This document shows positions 7,302 to 18,674 of a DNA stretch of 25,337 bases, piece by piece. The notes under the pieces are model-generated. The model was given only the letters and a program-made list of their open reading frames with translations. It made no database searches and had not been told where the DNA came from. Origin of the DNA: Spirogloea muscicola (Eukaryota > Streptophyta > Zygnematophyceae > Spirogloeales > Spirogloeaceae); assembly GCA_009602725.1 (NCBI GenBank), contig WELB01000255.1, positions 1 through 25,337 on the forward strand, read 5' to 3'. The position numbers were made by a program, and so were the translations under genes. Positions within the stretch are counted from its first letter, which is position 1. The number at the start of each line of letters is the position of its first letter.

Positions 7302-10300
7302 ATGGCCGTGCGCACGATCAACCCGGGTGCGGACATACTGAGCAAGTCCGCGGCGCTGTTCATGAGCATCAACGCCGCCAAGGGCCTGCAGGACGTGCTG
7401 CGCACCAACCTCGGGCCCAAGGGCACCATCAAGATGTGAGGCGCAGTCGCCGATATGCAGAGCTGGCCCCTGGCTCGCCGCAGCTTCTGCTGGAGGCGCC
7501 GCCACTGGACTGACGGCTGGACCCGCGGTGCTGGCATGGCGCTCTCCAGGCTCGTCGGCGGCGCCGGCGACATCAAGCTCACCAAGGACGGCAACACGCT
7601 CCTCAAGGAGATGGTGCGGCTTCCTGCCTCTGCTTGAACCCTGCAGTATCCACTTTGGCAGCCGGACGTCTGCAGGCGGCGAGAGTCCAGTCCTCGATAG
7701 TGGCCTCTGGCGGATAAGCCCCGCTTGTAATACAGATTGTTGGCTTTATGATCAGATGGAAGATCAAATTTCGACGACATGTTGCGTCCAGAATTCAGGG
7801 TTTAGTGTTTGTCAGCAGCATCAGGCTCGTCCACAGCCGCCAAGTTGATAAGGCGTAGGCCCCCCACATTGGCGGCACTAGGGTTCTCCAGGCTATGGCA
7901 CGCTGCGCAACATGTCATGCTCACAGCTTCTCCCGTCCTGCTGAAATTCTGCAGCAAATCCAGAACCCCGTGGCCATCATGATCGCGCGGACGGCGACGG
8001 CGCAGGACGACGAGTCCGGCGACGGCACCACCTCCACCGTGCTGCTCATTGGCGAGCTCATGAAGCAGGCGGAGCGCTTCATTGGCGAAGGCGAGGCCTC
8101 TCACTACTGCTGCTGCCGCCGCCACTGCCGTCTTCTGTAGCATCTCAGCTGACGCCCCTCCCCAGCGTGTCTTCTGTCGCTGCCAGGCATGCACCCCCGG
8201 CTGCTTTGTGACGGCTTCGAGATTGCCAAGGCGGCAACGCTCACCTTCCTCGAAGACTTCAAGACGCCCGTGGCGGTCGGCGAGAGCCCTGACCGCGAGA
8301 TGCTGCGCATGGTCGCCCGCACCACCCTCCGCACCAAGGTGTGCCTTCCGGTCTGAGCGCACAAGAGGCCTGTTGATTGGGATCAGAGGGTTAAGGTCTA
8401 GGGTTTAGGGTTGAGAATTAGGTATAGGCCAGAGCCGGCGTTGTTGCTCGCAATGCCGATTTCTGAGCTTCGGAGGCTGCTGCCGATTCCCAATTCTGTG
8501 CAGGTGCACGAGGAGCTCGCCGATCAGCTCACCGACATCGTTGTTGACGCTGTGAGAGCGGCGGCCACCTTACTGCCCATAAGCCCATAAGTGCCAGTCT
8601 TAGCTTTGGGGACGGTCCAGACCTACTTTCTTTGCCAGATCGTTTAATCTGTTTGTCGGTGCTTATTACCAGTTATTGTCATTCAACCCTCCTCCTGACT
8701 GTGTGGATGCTATCGGACCCGGCCACGGCCTCTCCACGGTGATGCAGGTGCTGTGCGTGCGGCAGCCGGGTGAGGCCATCGACCTCTTCATGGTGGAAAT
8801 AATGCACATGCGCCACAAGCTCGACACTGACACCCGCCTGGTCCGCTCGCCTATGCCATCCCTGACTTTGCTACGGAGTTTTCAAGTCCAGGGTACAGGG
8901 ATGATGATAATTGTAGACTTAAAAAATCTGGAAGAGATTAGTTTTTAGTCATGAAGCGCACCTCGACTTGCCAGTCAGCCGCCGAGCAAGAATTTGAGAG
9001 CTTCATCACCTTGAGCTCTCTATGGTCTGCGCAGTCCTGGACTTCTTTGTGTGCAGCAGAATGAGTAAATGCATAAATATTGGTGAATAATTCGGGATCT
9101 GTTGGTCCCAGTGCGCCTGAAGTGCTAATGAGACTGAGGCTGCCGGGGGAGCGCAGGTGAAGGGACTGGTGCTGGACCATGGAGCTCGGCACCCAGACAT
9201 GAAGAAGCGTGTGGAGAATTGCCACATCCTCACCCTTAATGTTTCACTGGAGTACGAGAAAAGGTAGACCTTCGTCCCTTGTATTTCGAGAATGCAGCTC
9301 CGAGCTGCTGTGAGCCCCCAAGGGAAGCAAGCCAAATTGTGCTGCCACGTGTTGGGAACCTTCTCTAAGAAGATGCAGACTCTGAATGGATGCGTTGAGT
9401 TTTATAATATAGTTGTACAAGTCTGTGATCAGGGTTTTCATTTAGGCAGCTGGACCTGGGCGTGGACAGCTCTAGATCGATGCTCACTCACATATTCATG
9501 AGGTCTGGTCGCACAGCGAGGTGAACTCGGGCTTCTTTTACCATGACGCGGAGCAGCGGGAGAAGATGGTGGCTGCTGAGCGACAGGTTGTTGATGACCG
9601 CGCGCACAAGATAGTCGCGCTTAAGAAGCAGGTGAACTCTGAGCTTCAGGATGAGCTTGATCTCCAGTTTATATCCTTAAGCTACAGGTGCATTATGCAG
9701 CTTGATGATGGGTTGAAGAGGCTGCTGGATTCACATAGCAGCCTAGTGAACCACAGCAACAAGAGCTGCGAGAAGTCATTGGAATAGATGGTTCCTCAAG
9801 TTAACTGCATAAAATTGCCATGAAGCAAAGTGCATGACACTTTTTGGTGAAAATGGAATCTGGGCTTGAGACTTAGGCATAGAGTCTTCGACCTAGAATA
9901 GCCTTTGTGGAGCTCTAGCAATCCATGCATAGCTAGAAGCATCTGAGCAGACTAATAGAGCCAGATTATTGTGACGTGAAAGATATGGTAGCCAGATCTG
10001 AGTTACCAGACTTAATTAGCTATCGACCACAGACGTCAATCCTCGCTTTCATCAGACTGCCCTGTCAATGTTGGTGTCAAGCTCTGCACGGACTCGGTAC
10101 TGCCCTTGCCCACGCATTGTTGAAGTTAGGCAGTTTGATTAATAGTTGTGCTTGCGAAACAGGTATGCGACGAAAGCGATGACAACTTTGTGGTCATCAA
10201 TCAAAAGGGCATCGACCCCATATCGCTTGACATTCTGGCGCGACACGGGGTAAGCTCCTGTGCTGATTCAAGATGAGGCACAGCTCCTGCTGCAAAGTTG

Positions 10301-12339
10301 CATGACACTCGTGATGACAGTGACCATGGCACCAATACTTCTGTAGCTTGGTTTAGAGCTCCAGAAGCTTTGCCTCTCATTTGTGCATTGTTCAGTTTAC
10401 TATTCTCTGAAGCTTTCTCTGCCTTTTCCTTAGCCTTCACTGAATAGCACTTAAGCACGCCTCGACAGCCGATATGTTAGGCTCCTAAGATACAAAATTA
10501 GACTCCTTGCCATTGCTGAAAGACAGTTTGTTGCATGATTGGAATACCAATCAAGACCTGGAGATAGCAACATACTCACATAACATGACATCCATCTGCT
10601 GCTTCTCAAGATTGTGGGTTTGAGGAGGGCCAAGCGGCGGAACATGGAACGGTTGGTGCTGGCTTGCGGTGGCGAGGCCGTGAACTCTGTAGACGACCTC
10701 ACACCTGCGGAGCTGGGCTTTGCTGGACTGGTGTACGAGCACATTGTTGGCGAGGAAAAGTACACGTTTGTGGAAAACGTGAAGAATCCACACTCATGCA
10801 CCATCCTTGTCAAAGGTGAGCTGGTCATCATCATTAACCGAAGTCAGAGAAGGACGGGGTCTTCCGGTAGAAATGTGCTGGGCGCTCCTAATTCAGGGCC
10901 CAATGTAAGGTTATATGTACAAGCTCTAATATCAGATGCAAGTAATGACTGGATGGATCAGGAGTAGCTGACAGCCCCTGTAATTCTCTCATTGTGAATT
11001 TGTGATTTAGGTCCCAACGATCACACAATTGCTCAAATTAAGGATGCCATCAGGGATGGTTTGCGCGCTGTGAAAAACACCTTGGAGGACGGCTGCGTAG
11101 TCCTGGTCAGTGTCTGAACTCTGAAGAGTCTGTACTGTAGCTCGTGATGGACCTGTTTATTGTGGACCTGCTGCTGGCTCTTCAAGTCCTTAGCCTTGGT
11201 AATTAGGTAGCAATCTCACAAAGACTGGGTGTAGATACCTGTACTTCAGATTCTCCCAGACACTGGCAGCTGCATATGCTAAGATAGTAGTAGGTGGTCA
11301 AATGTTGACTTGGTCGGCAATTTCTTCATCCAGGTCCTCAATGAGGATTGTGTTTTGTTTCTTTACTGAAATCTGCAGGGTGCTGGAGCATTCGAGGTGG
11401 CGGCCTGGCAGCACCTGATGACCAATGTGAAGAAGACCGTCCAAGGGGTCAGTCTGCCGCATGCCTGAAGCTTGTCATTAAACAGTATGTGTTAAGAATT
11501 ATGAGTGGTTCTAAATGTGGAAGGATATTGTAAGTAGGTGGCTTAAACGTCGTGATGTTGCTAATGTAAGTCGTGCTGTGATTTTCAGAGGGCTCAACTG
11601 GGCATTGAGGCCTTCGCTGATGCGCTGCTGGTTGTCCCAAAGACGCTGGCAGAGAATTCGGGGCTGGATACTTTGGATACTCTCATTGCACTCAAGGTCA
11701 GATAATCGATTATTTTGAGATGGTTCAAAAGCCAGGAAGGACGCTGTGCAACAGGTCCTGAGATTGAGTTGCATTGCAGGATGGTTTCTTGGGCTGCAGC
11801 ATATAACTGCTGAATGTGTATACATTGGCAATGCTTACAAGCAACAGTTCAATTGATTCGTGAGGTGTTTTACTGTATGCAAACTGCGTAACGAGTATGC
11901 AGGTTGCACTCAGGTACACAAATAGATGAGAATATCCCGGAAAGTGGTTAGCTGCTTTGCGATAAGTGGTTAGCTGCTTCGAAGCTGACATATTCCGATT
12001 GACAGTCGGAGCACGAGAAAGGCAACCTCGTGGGCCTTAACGTGGTGACTGGGGAGCCCATGGATCCGCAGCTGGAGGGCGTCTTTGACAACTACTCGGC
12101 CAAGCGGCAAATGCTCAATTCTGCGTAAGCCCTCTTGTAACTCTTTGGAGATCGACATGCAGCAACTAACGCAGCAACTAGTCACTTGCCACTTGAAACC
12201 ACCAGTCCGTTTTATTTCACACCCAGACTGGGGCCGCTCTATTCATGGTTGATTGCGCAGGCCCATCATTGCGTCTCAGCTCTTGCTGGTGGACGAGGTC
12301 ATGCGGGCGGGCCGCAACATGCGGGGCAAGGCCGGGTGA
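7302..12339 (+). CDS. CCT6: T-complex protein 1 subunit zeta (CCT6), complete, 15 exons
   Basis: Subunit of the cytosolic TRiC/CCT group II chaperonin, which folds actin, tubulin and other proteins using ATP. Exons: 7302-7435, 7550-7613, 7955-8090, 8187-8338, 8504-8551, 8748-8840, 9157-9263, 9517-9631, 10163-10249, 10611-10815, 11011-11105, 11379-11447, 11589-11696, 12006-12124, 12261-12339. The total is 1611 bases, or 536 residues, the usual family length. Landmarks: [20 protein letters not shown] at the start, [10 protein letters not shown] (nucleotide-binding loop), [22 protein letters not shown] (GDGTT ATPase motif), [46 protein letters not shown], and [16 protein letters not shown] at the end. 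Two oddities: intron 3 begins with GC instead of GT, and the conserved VVPGAGA motif reads VVLGAGA across exons 11-12. All other introns are GT-AG. Confidence 0.97.
8393..8426. repeat. Short telomere-box-like motif in CCT6 intron 4
   Basis: Bases here read TAAGGTCTAGGGTTTAGGGT and then TGAGAATTAGG. They contain two adjacent TTTAGGG-like units, equal on the other strand to the plant telo-box AAACCCTA. The site is intronic (8339-8503), so a promoter role is unlikely. Confidence 0.5.
11942..11979. repeat. 16-base direct repeat in CCT6 intron 13
   Basis: AAGTGGTTAGCTGCTT occurs at 11942-11957 and again at 11964-11979, separated by six bases. A small recent tandem duplication inside the intron just before exon 14. 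Confidence 0.85.
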
Positions 12340-12622
12340 TTGCTCGCTTGCTTGCTGGGCTCGTCTTGCCAGAGCTGCCAATGCAGAGCGTCCTTCTTGC
12401 CAGCCTGGTGCTGCTCTCACCCACTTTAGCCTTTGACATAGTAATTGGCTCCAGCAGTCGCTGCCTGTTTGCAATAGCCACAGCATTCAGATTGAAACAT
12501 CCTGCAAAGAGCCCATCCTGGATATCTCAAGCCTTGACTCTTTAGTTGGATCCAATAGCCTCTGGCCCCCATTGTCATGTAGAAACTGTGTGAGCATATG
12601 CCGCTTTGCCGCTTTGCTCAAC

Positions 12623-12627
12623 TGTAA
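12623..12627 (+). terminator. Possible CCT6 polyadenylation signal TGTAA
   Basis: TGTAA placed 284 bases beyond the CCT6 stop codon, matching the green-algal consensus. Position is the only support. Confidence 0.4.
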
Positions 12628-12799
12628 GAACAGTAGGTGGTCATTGTGTATGTTCAAAATCTAGGCGCGCCTCCCTCTGACCCTTCAGGCATTTACGTAA
12701 AGGCTGGTCTCTGTGGTGCCCATGTTCTTTTCTTGTTATCTTAGTGCCTGGCGTACTTGAATGCATGTTACATACTTCACATATACACAGATGCAAAGC

Positions 12800-12804
12800 T
12801 TACA
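12800..12804 (-). terminator. Possible serine racemase polyadenylation signal TGTAA
   Basis: TTACA on the plus strand reads TGTAA on the minus strand, 270 bases beyond the serine racemase stop. A second copy lies at 12768-12772. Confidence 0.35.
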
Positions 12805-13073
12805 ATTGCCACAAGGCAGTCGAGGTCATTTGCCAATAGTTTGGCAAGTTGCTAATTGACAGCCAAGCAAAGCTTGCCATAGACAGTAATGCTTGTACGT
12901 CAGGCGGTACAATTGGCCCAAAGCTCGTCCATTACTATGGTGAAGAAGCGAGCACTTGATTGGCCCACAAGTCGTCAAGGTTCTCATCGACAAACCTGCA
13001 GGGCCTGCCAGTATAATTGCATGATGGAAAACAATCTGGCTGGTACTGTGTTCAAGTCGTATTCTGGCTCGAG

Positions 13074-15321
13074 TCAGTCGGTTGTGGTGGTTGCTCCCAA
13101 GGCTCCCAAGGCCACCACCCGCAGGCGGCCAATGTCTTGTCCGATGGACGCCCACAGCGGCTCAAGGTCCAGGTTGCCGCCGCATAGGATGATGCCAACA
13201 TTGTGCAGCCCGGCATAACGGCCGTCCTTGAGGAACGCATCTGATAACACAGCCGCCAGGCCCACTGCGCCGCTGGGCTCAACCACGACCTTGAGGCGGC
13301 CAAAGCAGAGCTTCATGGCTGCCAGGATCTCCTCCTCCTCCACACGAATCACGCCATCCACAAGGTCACGTACAACAGGCCTGCAAGCCATGGGTGACGC
13401 GGCAGAAACACATCAACGCTGAAGTTCATCTGTGTGAGGCTGGTTCAAGATGCAAGTCCCCCAGCGCCTCGTAGCTGGAAATCTTGCACAAGCAGATGTA
13501 GCTGGGGTCTTGCACCAGCAGGTTTAGTGTTAAGCTTTGGACCAGGATAAGGCTCTCAGGACTTATTGTGAAATAGTGGTACCAACCAGGTGAGGGAGGC
13601 CATGGATGCACGCAGGCCATCAGCAATTGTTCTTGGGTCAGGGCAGGGCAGGAGGCTGCCCCTGGCCTTGGATTGAAAAGCGTCGTCGGCGCCAGCCGGC
13701 TCTGCCGCCAGGATCATTATTGATGGCTTCAGTGCTTTAGCCGCCACGGCGATGCCTGAGATGAGCCCGCCACCTTCGCCCATACAGCTCAGAGAGAAGT
13801 CATATAGCCAAGCTCCCCACAAAGGATCAACATCTCGAAGTAAGGGTGAGTGATGATCTTTCCGAGAGTACTTAGCAGAAAGTGCAGGGTCTACAAATTA
13901 GTAGGCCACATGACAGCATTGCCTGGAGATAAAGGCTTCATAGGAGGATTTCTGAACCACTTGAAGCAATTTCTTCAGATGTTGATGCGCCCTTACTAGT
14001 ACAGTCGACATTGTTTGCCAGCCTTGATGAATTCGTCAGCGAGGAGCGGCATGCAGCTGCAGGGTGGCGGACTGACCACTGATTGGTGCGATGATGACGT
14101 CGAGGCTAGGCACCTGCTTGAGGAACTCCAGTGCTATCGTGCCCTGCCCACTTCGCATGAGCAATCCAATTTGGGGGCTTAGAGCCGGCCTCCCTATTGT
14201 AGCTCGTTCCTTTGATCTGATTATTCTTTGATGCAATTTCTTCATTAGTGACGGCAGAAGTGGTGGCAACAGGTCAAGGGAGATTGAGAAGAGCAGATAT
14301 TTAAGTTAAGGCAAAAGTCGTAGGCTTAAGCATAAGGGCCAGTTTAGGTCCATGGTAAGTCCAGGACGACTCATGTGCTACTATCCCAGCGCACCTGATG
14401 ACTGGGCCGTAGTTGAAAGGCGGGATCATGACGGCGCCGGTCCTCGCAGCTATCACCTCAGCCGTGGACACGCGCGCCGAGACGGTGGGCTGGCAGAGCG
14501 TGACGGCACAGGGCAGCCGCCGCAGAGCCTCGGCCTTGCAGAGCGGCGCATTGCGAGGTAGGACGATGTGCGCGGGGATGCCCCGCAGGCTGGCCGCCAG
14601 CGCCAGCGCACCTGCATGATTGCCACTGCTAGGCAAGCCGTCAGCGCTGAGACACTTACCCCTGAGTCTCCGAGTACTCCAGCATGCTCCATACAAAGAT
14701 TTTATATTATAATACCAGTAACATGGTAATATTACATGCTTCCAAACCCTGACTATCGACTCCAAGCCCTGAAGCATTATAAGGCCGGAATTCTGCATCC
14801 AGTATAGGTGCTGCAAGCAGAAGCCCAACGCCAATCCGCCCACAAGAAGTTCATGTCCATCGAGACAATTGTAACCACTCGAGGAGCAAAAGCGCACGAC
14901 TTTTGAGGAGCGAGCACAACCAAGTCCCCTCGCGGCAGCGGCAGTACCTGCTGTGGGTCACGACGCCCCGCGCCGCCTGCTCCTCGGGCAGCGCGAGGAC
15001 GGCATTGCAGGCGCCGCGGAACTTGAAAGCACCACTGCAGAACACCCGGCAATGTCGCAAGATTGGTCATCTGGCAGATGCTCGAGGCCATAGCCAAGAA
15101 CGTCTAGAGGGGTTTAGAGAAATCTTGGCTCACCCCCGCTGGAAGACTTCGCACTTGAAGTGCAATGCGCGGCCCAGCAGGGCGTCGAGCTCTGGGCTGG
15201 TCAGCACGGGCGTCACAACCGCGTGCTCGGCGATGCGCGCCGCCGCAGCCCGCACTGAGGCCAGGTCCGCGGCGTACGCCGATGGAGGCACAAAGGCCGC
15301 GTCAGCGTCGGCTTCCGCCAT
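13074..15321 (-). CDS. Serine racemase (PLP fold-type II), complete, 6 exons
   Basis: Pyridoxal-phosphate enzyme interconverting L- and D-serine; family members also dehydrate serine to pyruvate and ammonia. Exons in transcript order: 15134-15321, 14948-15034, 14395-14625, 14077-14150, 13587-13773 and 13074-13380. All are GT-AG and in phase, giving 357 residues. Landmarks: start MAEADADAAF; FQRGGAFKFRGACNAV with the Schiff-base lysine; VVTHSSGNHAGALALAA; FNYGPVISGQGTIALEFL; APISGGGLISGIAVAAKAL (glycine-rich phosphate loop); AAEPAGADDAFQSK; SLTWPVVRDLVDGVIRVEEE; and ILCGGNLDLEPLW near the end. HSSGNH carries the serine used as second catalytic base in serine racemases, where threonine dehydratases have Ala-Gly. 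No ACT regulatory domain follows, also against biosynthetic threonine dehydratase. No obvious targeting peptide. A C-terminal tail of about 25 residues after CGGNLD is less conserved. Confidence 0.92.
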
Positions 15322-15812
15322 GTTGCCTGCGGCTGTGACACTATGAGCAGCTTTGCTCTCCTGTTCGACTATACTTCATCCATCTCCATCTACTTCCAGC
15401 CACTGACCCTTTTGTTCTCCTAGTGGATGAAGCAGCTTTCGTCAACGTAAGGATGAAATCCTATGGGGAGATTGGAATTTGCGCACTGGTATTCAGGCAT
15501 CGGTTTAGCGACCTTTATGTGGCTACTGAGCCGGTGCAATCTGCAGTGGGTTATGTACGTCAGCGTCTGTGCTTGCCTCTGTGCTTGGCCATCACGGCCT
15601 TCGTTTGTCTAGATACATGGAAGTATCTGCGGGAGAGCCACTCTCGCTATCATCAGCAGCCGCATTATCTTACGTCCCCTCCATTAAACCGCCGTTAGCC
15701 GTGCCCCCACTGACAACGCCAAGCTGACCAGCTCAGTGTAGGGACGAGCTGCAGCACACCCCACTTGGCTGAGACGTCCACTGGGCGCCCACCAAGCAAC
15801 GGGCTGCGATCC
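15322..15812. promoter_or_regulatory. Divergent upstream region of serine racemase and GNAT genes
   Basis: About 490 bases separate the start codons of the two divergent genes. They must hold both 5' untranslated regions and the promoters unless further 5' exons exist. I see no clear TATA box or clustered motif. An open frame at 15423-15698 has no recognisable domain. Confidence 0.55.
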
Positions 15813-18090
15813 ATGGCCGCCGTCTCGGCAGCAGCCACACAAGAGAAGGCGGCGGCGTGCGCAGGTGCAGCCGGCAGCGAGGCCGCCATCCCAGAGCTCC
15901 TGAAGCTCCTCGGCGGGCCACGGGAGGCCAACGCCGGCAGCCATTGGTCTTGGGAGACGGCCAGCCGCGACGGGCGGCACGTCGTCGTGCGTCCGTATGA
16001 GCCTGAGAGCGACCAGCCCCGGCTCGTAGACCTCTGCAGGGGCAACTGTGAGGTCCCACACTCTCGCCCACATGGGGCCCTCTTAATGATGGCGTCAGTC
16101 TCGGCCCCTGACCTCGAAGCCAGTCCTTAGGCCCTTATCGCCAACATCATTATGCGCAAAGTGTGACTTGCGGCAAAGCAGCAAAGTTCTGCTCAAGGAC
16201 AAGCTGTGCTCCGAGGACAGCTCAGGCTCAGGCAACATGGACTCTCAACTTCAGATTGGCACTCATGAGGGCCCAGAATTGCTGATCCGTGTGGCTCGGC
16301 TAGCAGATGGCGGGCATGACGAGCTGCCCGGCTTGGTGGCGGCTGCCAACGGTGACAGTGGGGTTAAGTTCCTGGTGGTGGATGGTGCTGGCAGTGAGAC
16401 AGACAGCGTTATCGCGTTTGGTGAGGTGTACCGCTTGCTCCCACTAACTTCTCGTCTTGGGCTCCTTGTAGCAGCGCACAACCATTAAGACCTGGGGCTT
16501 AAATTGAGGTCTGATGGTAGAACCTCTGTCAATGCGAGCTTGAGACCTAGATCTGGCAGTATGTGAGATGTGAGATGACATACATGCTTCATACTGAATG
16601 CTGTGAAGCACCATTCAAGGCCCAGTTATTATTTATGAAGATTTAATCCGAGGACTGGCGGAAAGAGTGCGCTTACCAGCTGCATGGTGCCAGTCCTCCC
16701 CATACTATGACATCGTTGCTACTAGAAGTGGGCCCCACCGCTACTCCTTTTTTCGTTTCGCAGGCGGCATTGTTCTTCGGGAGAACGACTTACCCTGGAT
16801 GTTTGGCCTCCGAACACGACGTGACCATCAGGGGCTCGGCCTTGCGAAGCTTGTTGTCCGCTCTCTCATGACGCTTGCCGCCGCTCAAGGCCGCTCTTTG
16901 ATCATGACTGCGACAGTCCTGGCTAATTCCGCATCGAGGACCATCTTCAGGAGCTTGGTGAGCTTGAAATTGTCCATTTTGCGACCTCTATTACTACATC
17001 GATTGATGCAAACAAGTCTGAAGGTGGCATCCTGGCAAACCTGAGGCTACGTCAGTTCTGCTACACTTCATTTCGAGCAGTACATGTCAGCTTCTAACTC
17101 AAAGCCATTGCCCCTCGCTTCCCCTCTTGATGCCCACTGTGCTAGAGTACGTCATGTGCTCAATTTAGTAGCACGATGCCATGACTCTTAGCAAAAGTTG
17201 CTAGGGCGGAGCAGCCCCTTCAACTTTGGCCATCAAACCCACACCTTGTAGCAGAAGCCCTGACATGATGGAGGTTGTGGAACAACTTCATAAACCTGTC
17301 GCAATGTCTGCTATATCAGGGCTTCAGGATGGTGCAGGGCGTGCATGTCTGGCCTCACATTGAGCGCCTGCATGAGCGCCTGACCGCCTCTGCAGCAGGA
17401 ACGGCAAACGGAGAGCTGGAGAGCTTGCCAAGGACGCTCGACGGTGTGCCATTTGAGGGCGACGCAGCGGTGGAGGAGCTGGCAGATCGTTGGGTGGCCT
17501 GTACAGACGTGGACAGGCTGGAGGAAGCCATCACCTTGGCAAGGGCTGGTTGTGCTCGCCGTTGTTGGAATGGTAACAATGTGGTCGGCGATGGTGCTGG
17601 ACTCCAGATGAAGCCGAGCGAGGAGCCGCTCTGGCTGCCCATGTACTTCCAGATATGGGCGCCACGCGGCCAGAAAGCAGCAGCGGCGCTTACGAATGGG
17701 TCCGTTTGGGTCTTGGAGCCGGCACGGCGACAGACTGGCGCTGGTGGGAAGCTCGGATCCCAAGCTCAGGTGGACACAACGGAGGGTGTGGACCTCTCAG
17801 GTGCCGGCGCCCTGATCATGCAGCAGGAGCCAGACTTCCACAACCAGGTCATTGTCGGCATGGTGGCCTCGTCGGCCAGCATTGCAGCCTCAGCACTTCT
17901 GTTCGCCTCCCGGCGGCATGCCTGCTACCAATCGTTCGTTGACCTACGAGACACAAGCAGGCCAGGAGGCGGTCTCGCAGGCGGCGGCGATGAGGCATGG
18001 GTTGTGTCGCGGTTGGCACGCCTCTTCCCTGGCGAACCCGGCGAAAGCTTCAATTATGTTGTCTTCCAGGGGAAGTCGAGATCTACATGA
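15813..18090 (+). CDS. GNAT-family N-acetyltransferase with long C-terminal region, 4 exons
   Basis: Acetyl-CoA-dependent acetyltransferase; substrate unknown. Exons 15813-16047, 16307-16420, 16764-16957 and 17320-18090, all GT-AG and in phase, giving 437 residues. The N-terminal domain reads HVVVRPYEPESDQPRLVDLC (first strand), then RGNYGGHDELPGLV and KFLVVDG. Exon 3 reads PWMFGLRTRRDHQGLGLAKL, whose RRDHQGLGLAK is the acetyl-CoA motif A (R/QxxGxG), then NSASRTIFRSLGF across exons 3-4. The next VHVWPHIERLHERL segment resembles the end of the GNAT domain in NAT16-like proteins. The remaining ~230 residues (from about residue 205) have no motif I can name; they could form a second domain or partly be unspliced intron. 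The ATG at 15813 sits in a CCATGG context; the frame is open further upstream without an ATG I would prefer. Confidence 0.8.
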
Positions 18091-18674
18091 CCAGCTTTAG
18101 GCTGTATCCCCATCTGCACGGTCATAAATCACTCACATTTATTGGTGAATTGTTGCATCCTGAACAAGTATTGCCCAGACTTAAAATGAGCACCATGCTG
18201 AGCACCATGAGCATTATGCCCATCATGCCCGTCGTCAAGGTGGACATGAAACATTCGTATGGGCTACCTAGAGTGCCAGGCTCCAATTTGTCTAGAAACA
18301 AACGTAGATGAGGAGGGCACTGTCATTGGTGCAGCGCTTCTCATACGATACAAATTCATGCACATTGCAGGGCCCTGCTCAAAGTGGCTGGCTGCACACC
18401 TCATGCAGACACTAATGCAGATTGCAACAGGCGATTACATTAGCTTTCTTGGACTGTCTTCAGCAAAACTTGGAGAAAATGCAGAGCGTTGTGGACATAG
18501 AGGACTTCACATGTTGATGGTGTTGAAATCAATGAATGAAGGTACAAACTGAGGTTTACGTTTACAGCGTCCAGCACGCACACAGTTAAATCTGGGTGCA
18601 GGTACACAGATGAACTGGAATCGAGCAGATAGCAAGCTTGCAAAGAAATCGTCGTCTTTCTGCCCGTTTTCTGA
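18091..18674. other. Intergenic region between convergent GNAT and MTR4 genes
   Basis: About 580 bases with both 3' ends. Bases 18185-18235 contain short imperfect repeats of ATGAGCACC/ATGCCCATC type. An open frame at 18259-18552 has no recognisable homology. TGTAA on the minus strand at 18562-18566 is a possible MTR4 polyadenylation signal. Confidence 0.55.
18562..18566 (-). terminator. Possible MTR4 polyadenylation signal TGTAA
   Basis: TTACA on the plus strand, 109 bases beyond the MTR4 stop codon on the minus strand. Confidence 0.35.

Larger units (their letters stand above)
12340..13073. other. Intergenic region between convergent CCT6 and serine racemase genes
   Basis: About 730 bases holding both 3' untranslated regions. 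TGTAA at 12623-12627 is 284 bases past the CCT6 stop. On the minus strand TGTAA occurs at 12800-12804 and 12768-12772, about 270-306 bases past the serine racemase stop. Nothing else recognisable is present. Confidence 0.6.

Noticed and set aside
6318-7439. Long plus-strand open frame running into CCT6
   Set aside because: Only the part from the ATG at 7302 matches CCT6; upstream it is unconserved, low complexity and antisense to the dehydrogenase fragment.
15134-15321. Chloroplast targeting peptide on serine racemase
   Set aside because: The N-terminus MAEADADAAF is acidic and lacks the basic, serine-rich character of a transit peptide.
15423-15698. Open frame in the divergent racemase/GNAT promoter
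   Set aside because: No recognisable domain and it lies where both 5' untranslated regions are expected.
18259-18552. Open frame between GNAT and MTR4
   Set aside because: Starts beyond the GNAT stop, no homology seen, AT-richer than the coding exons nearby.
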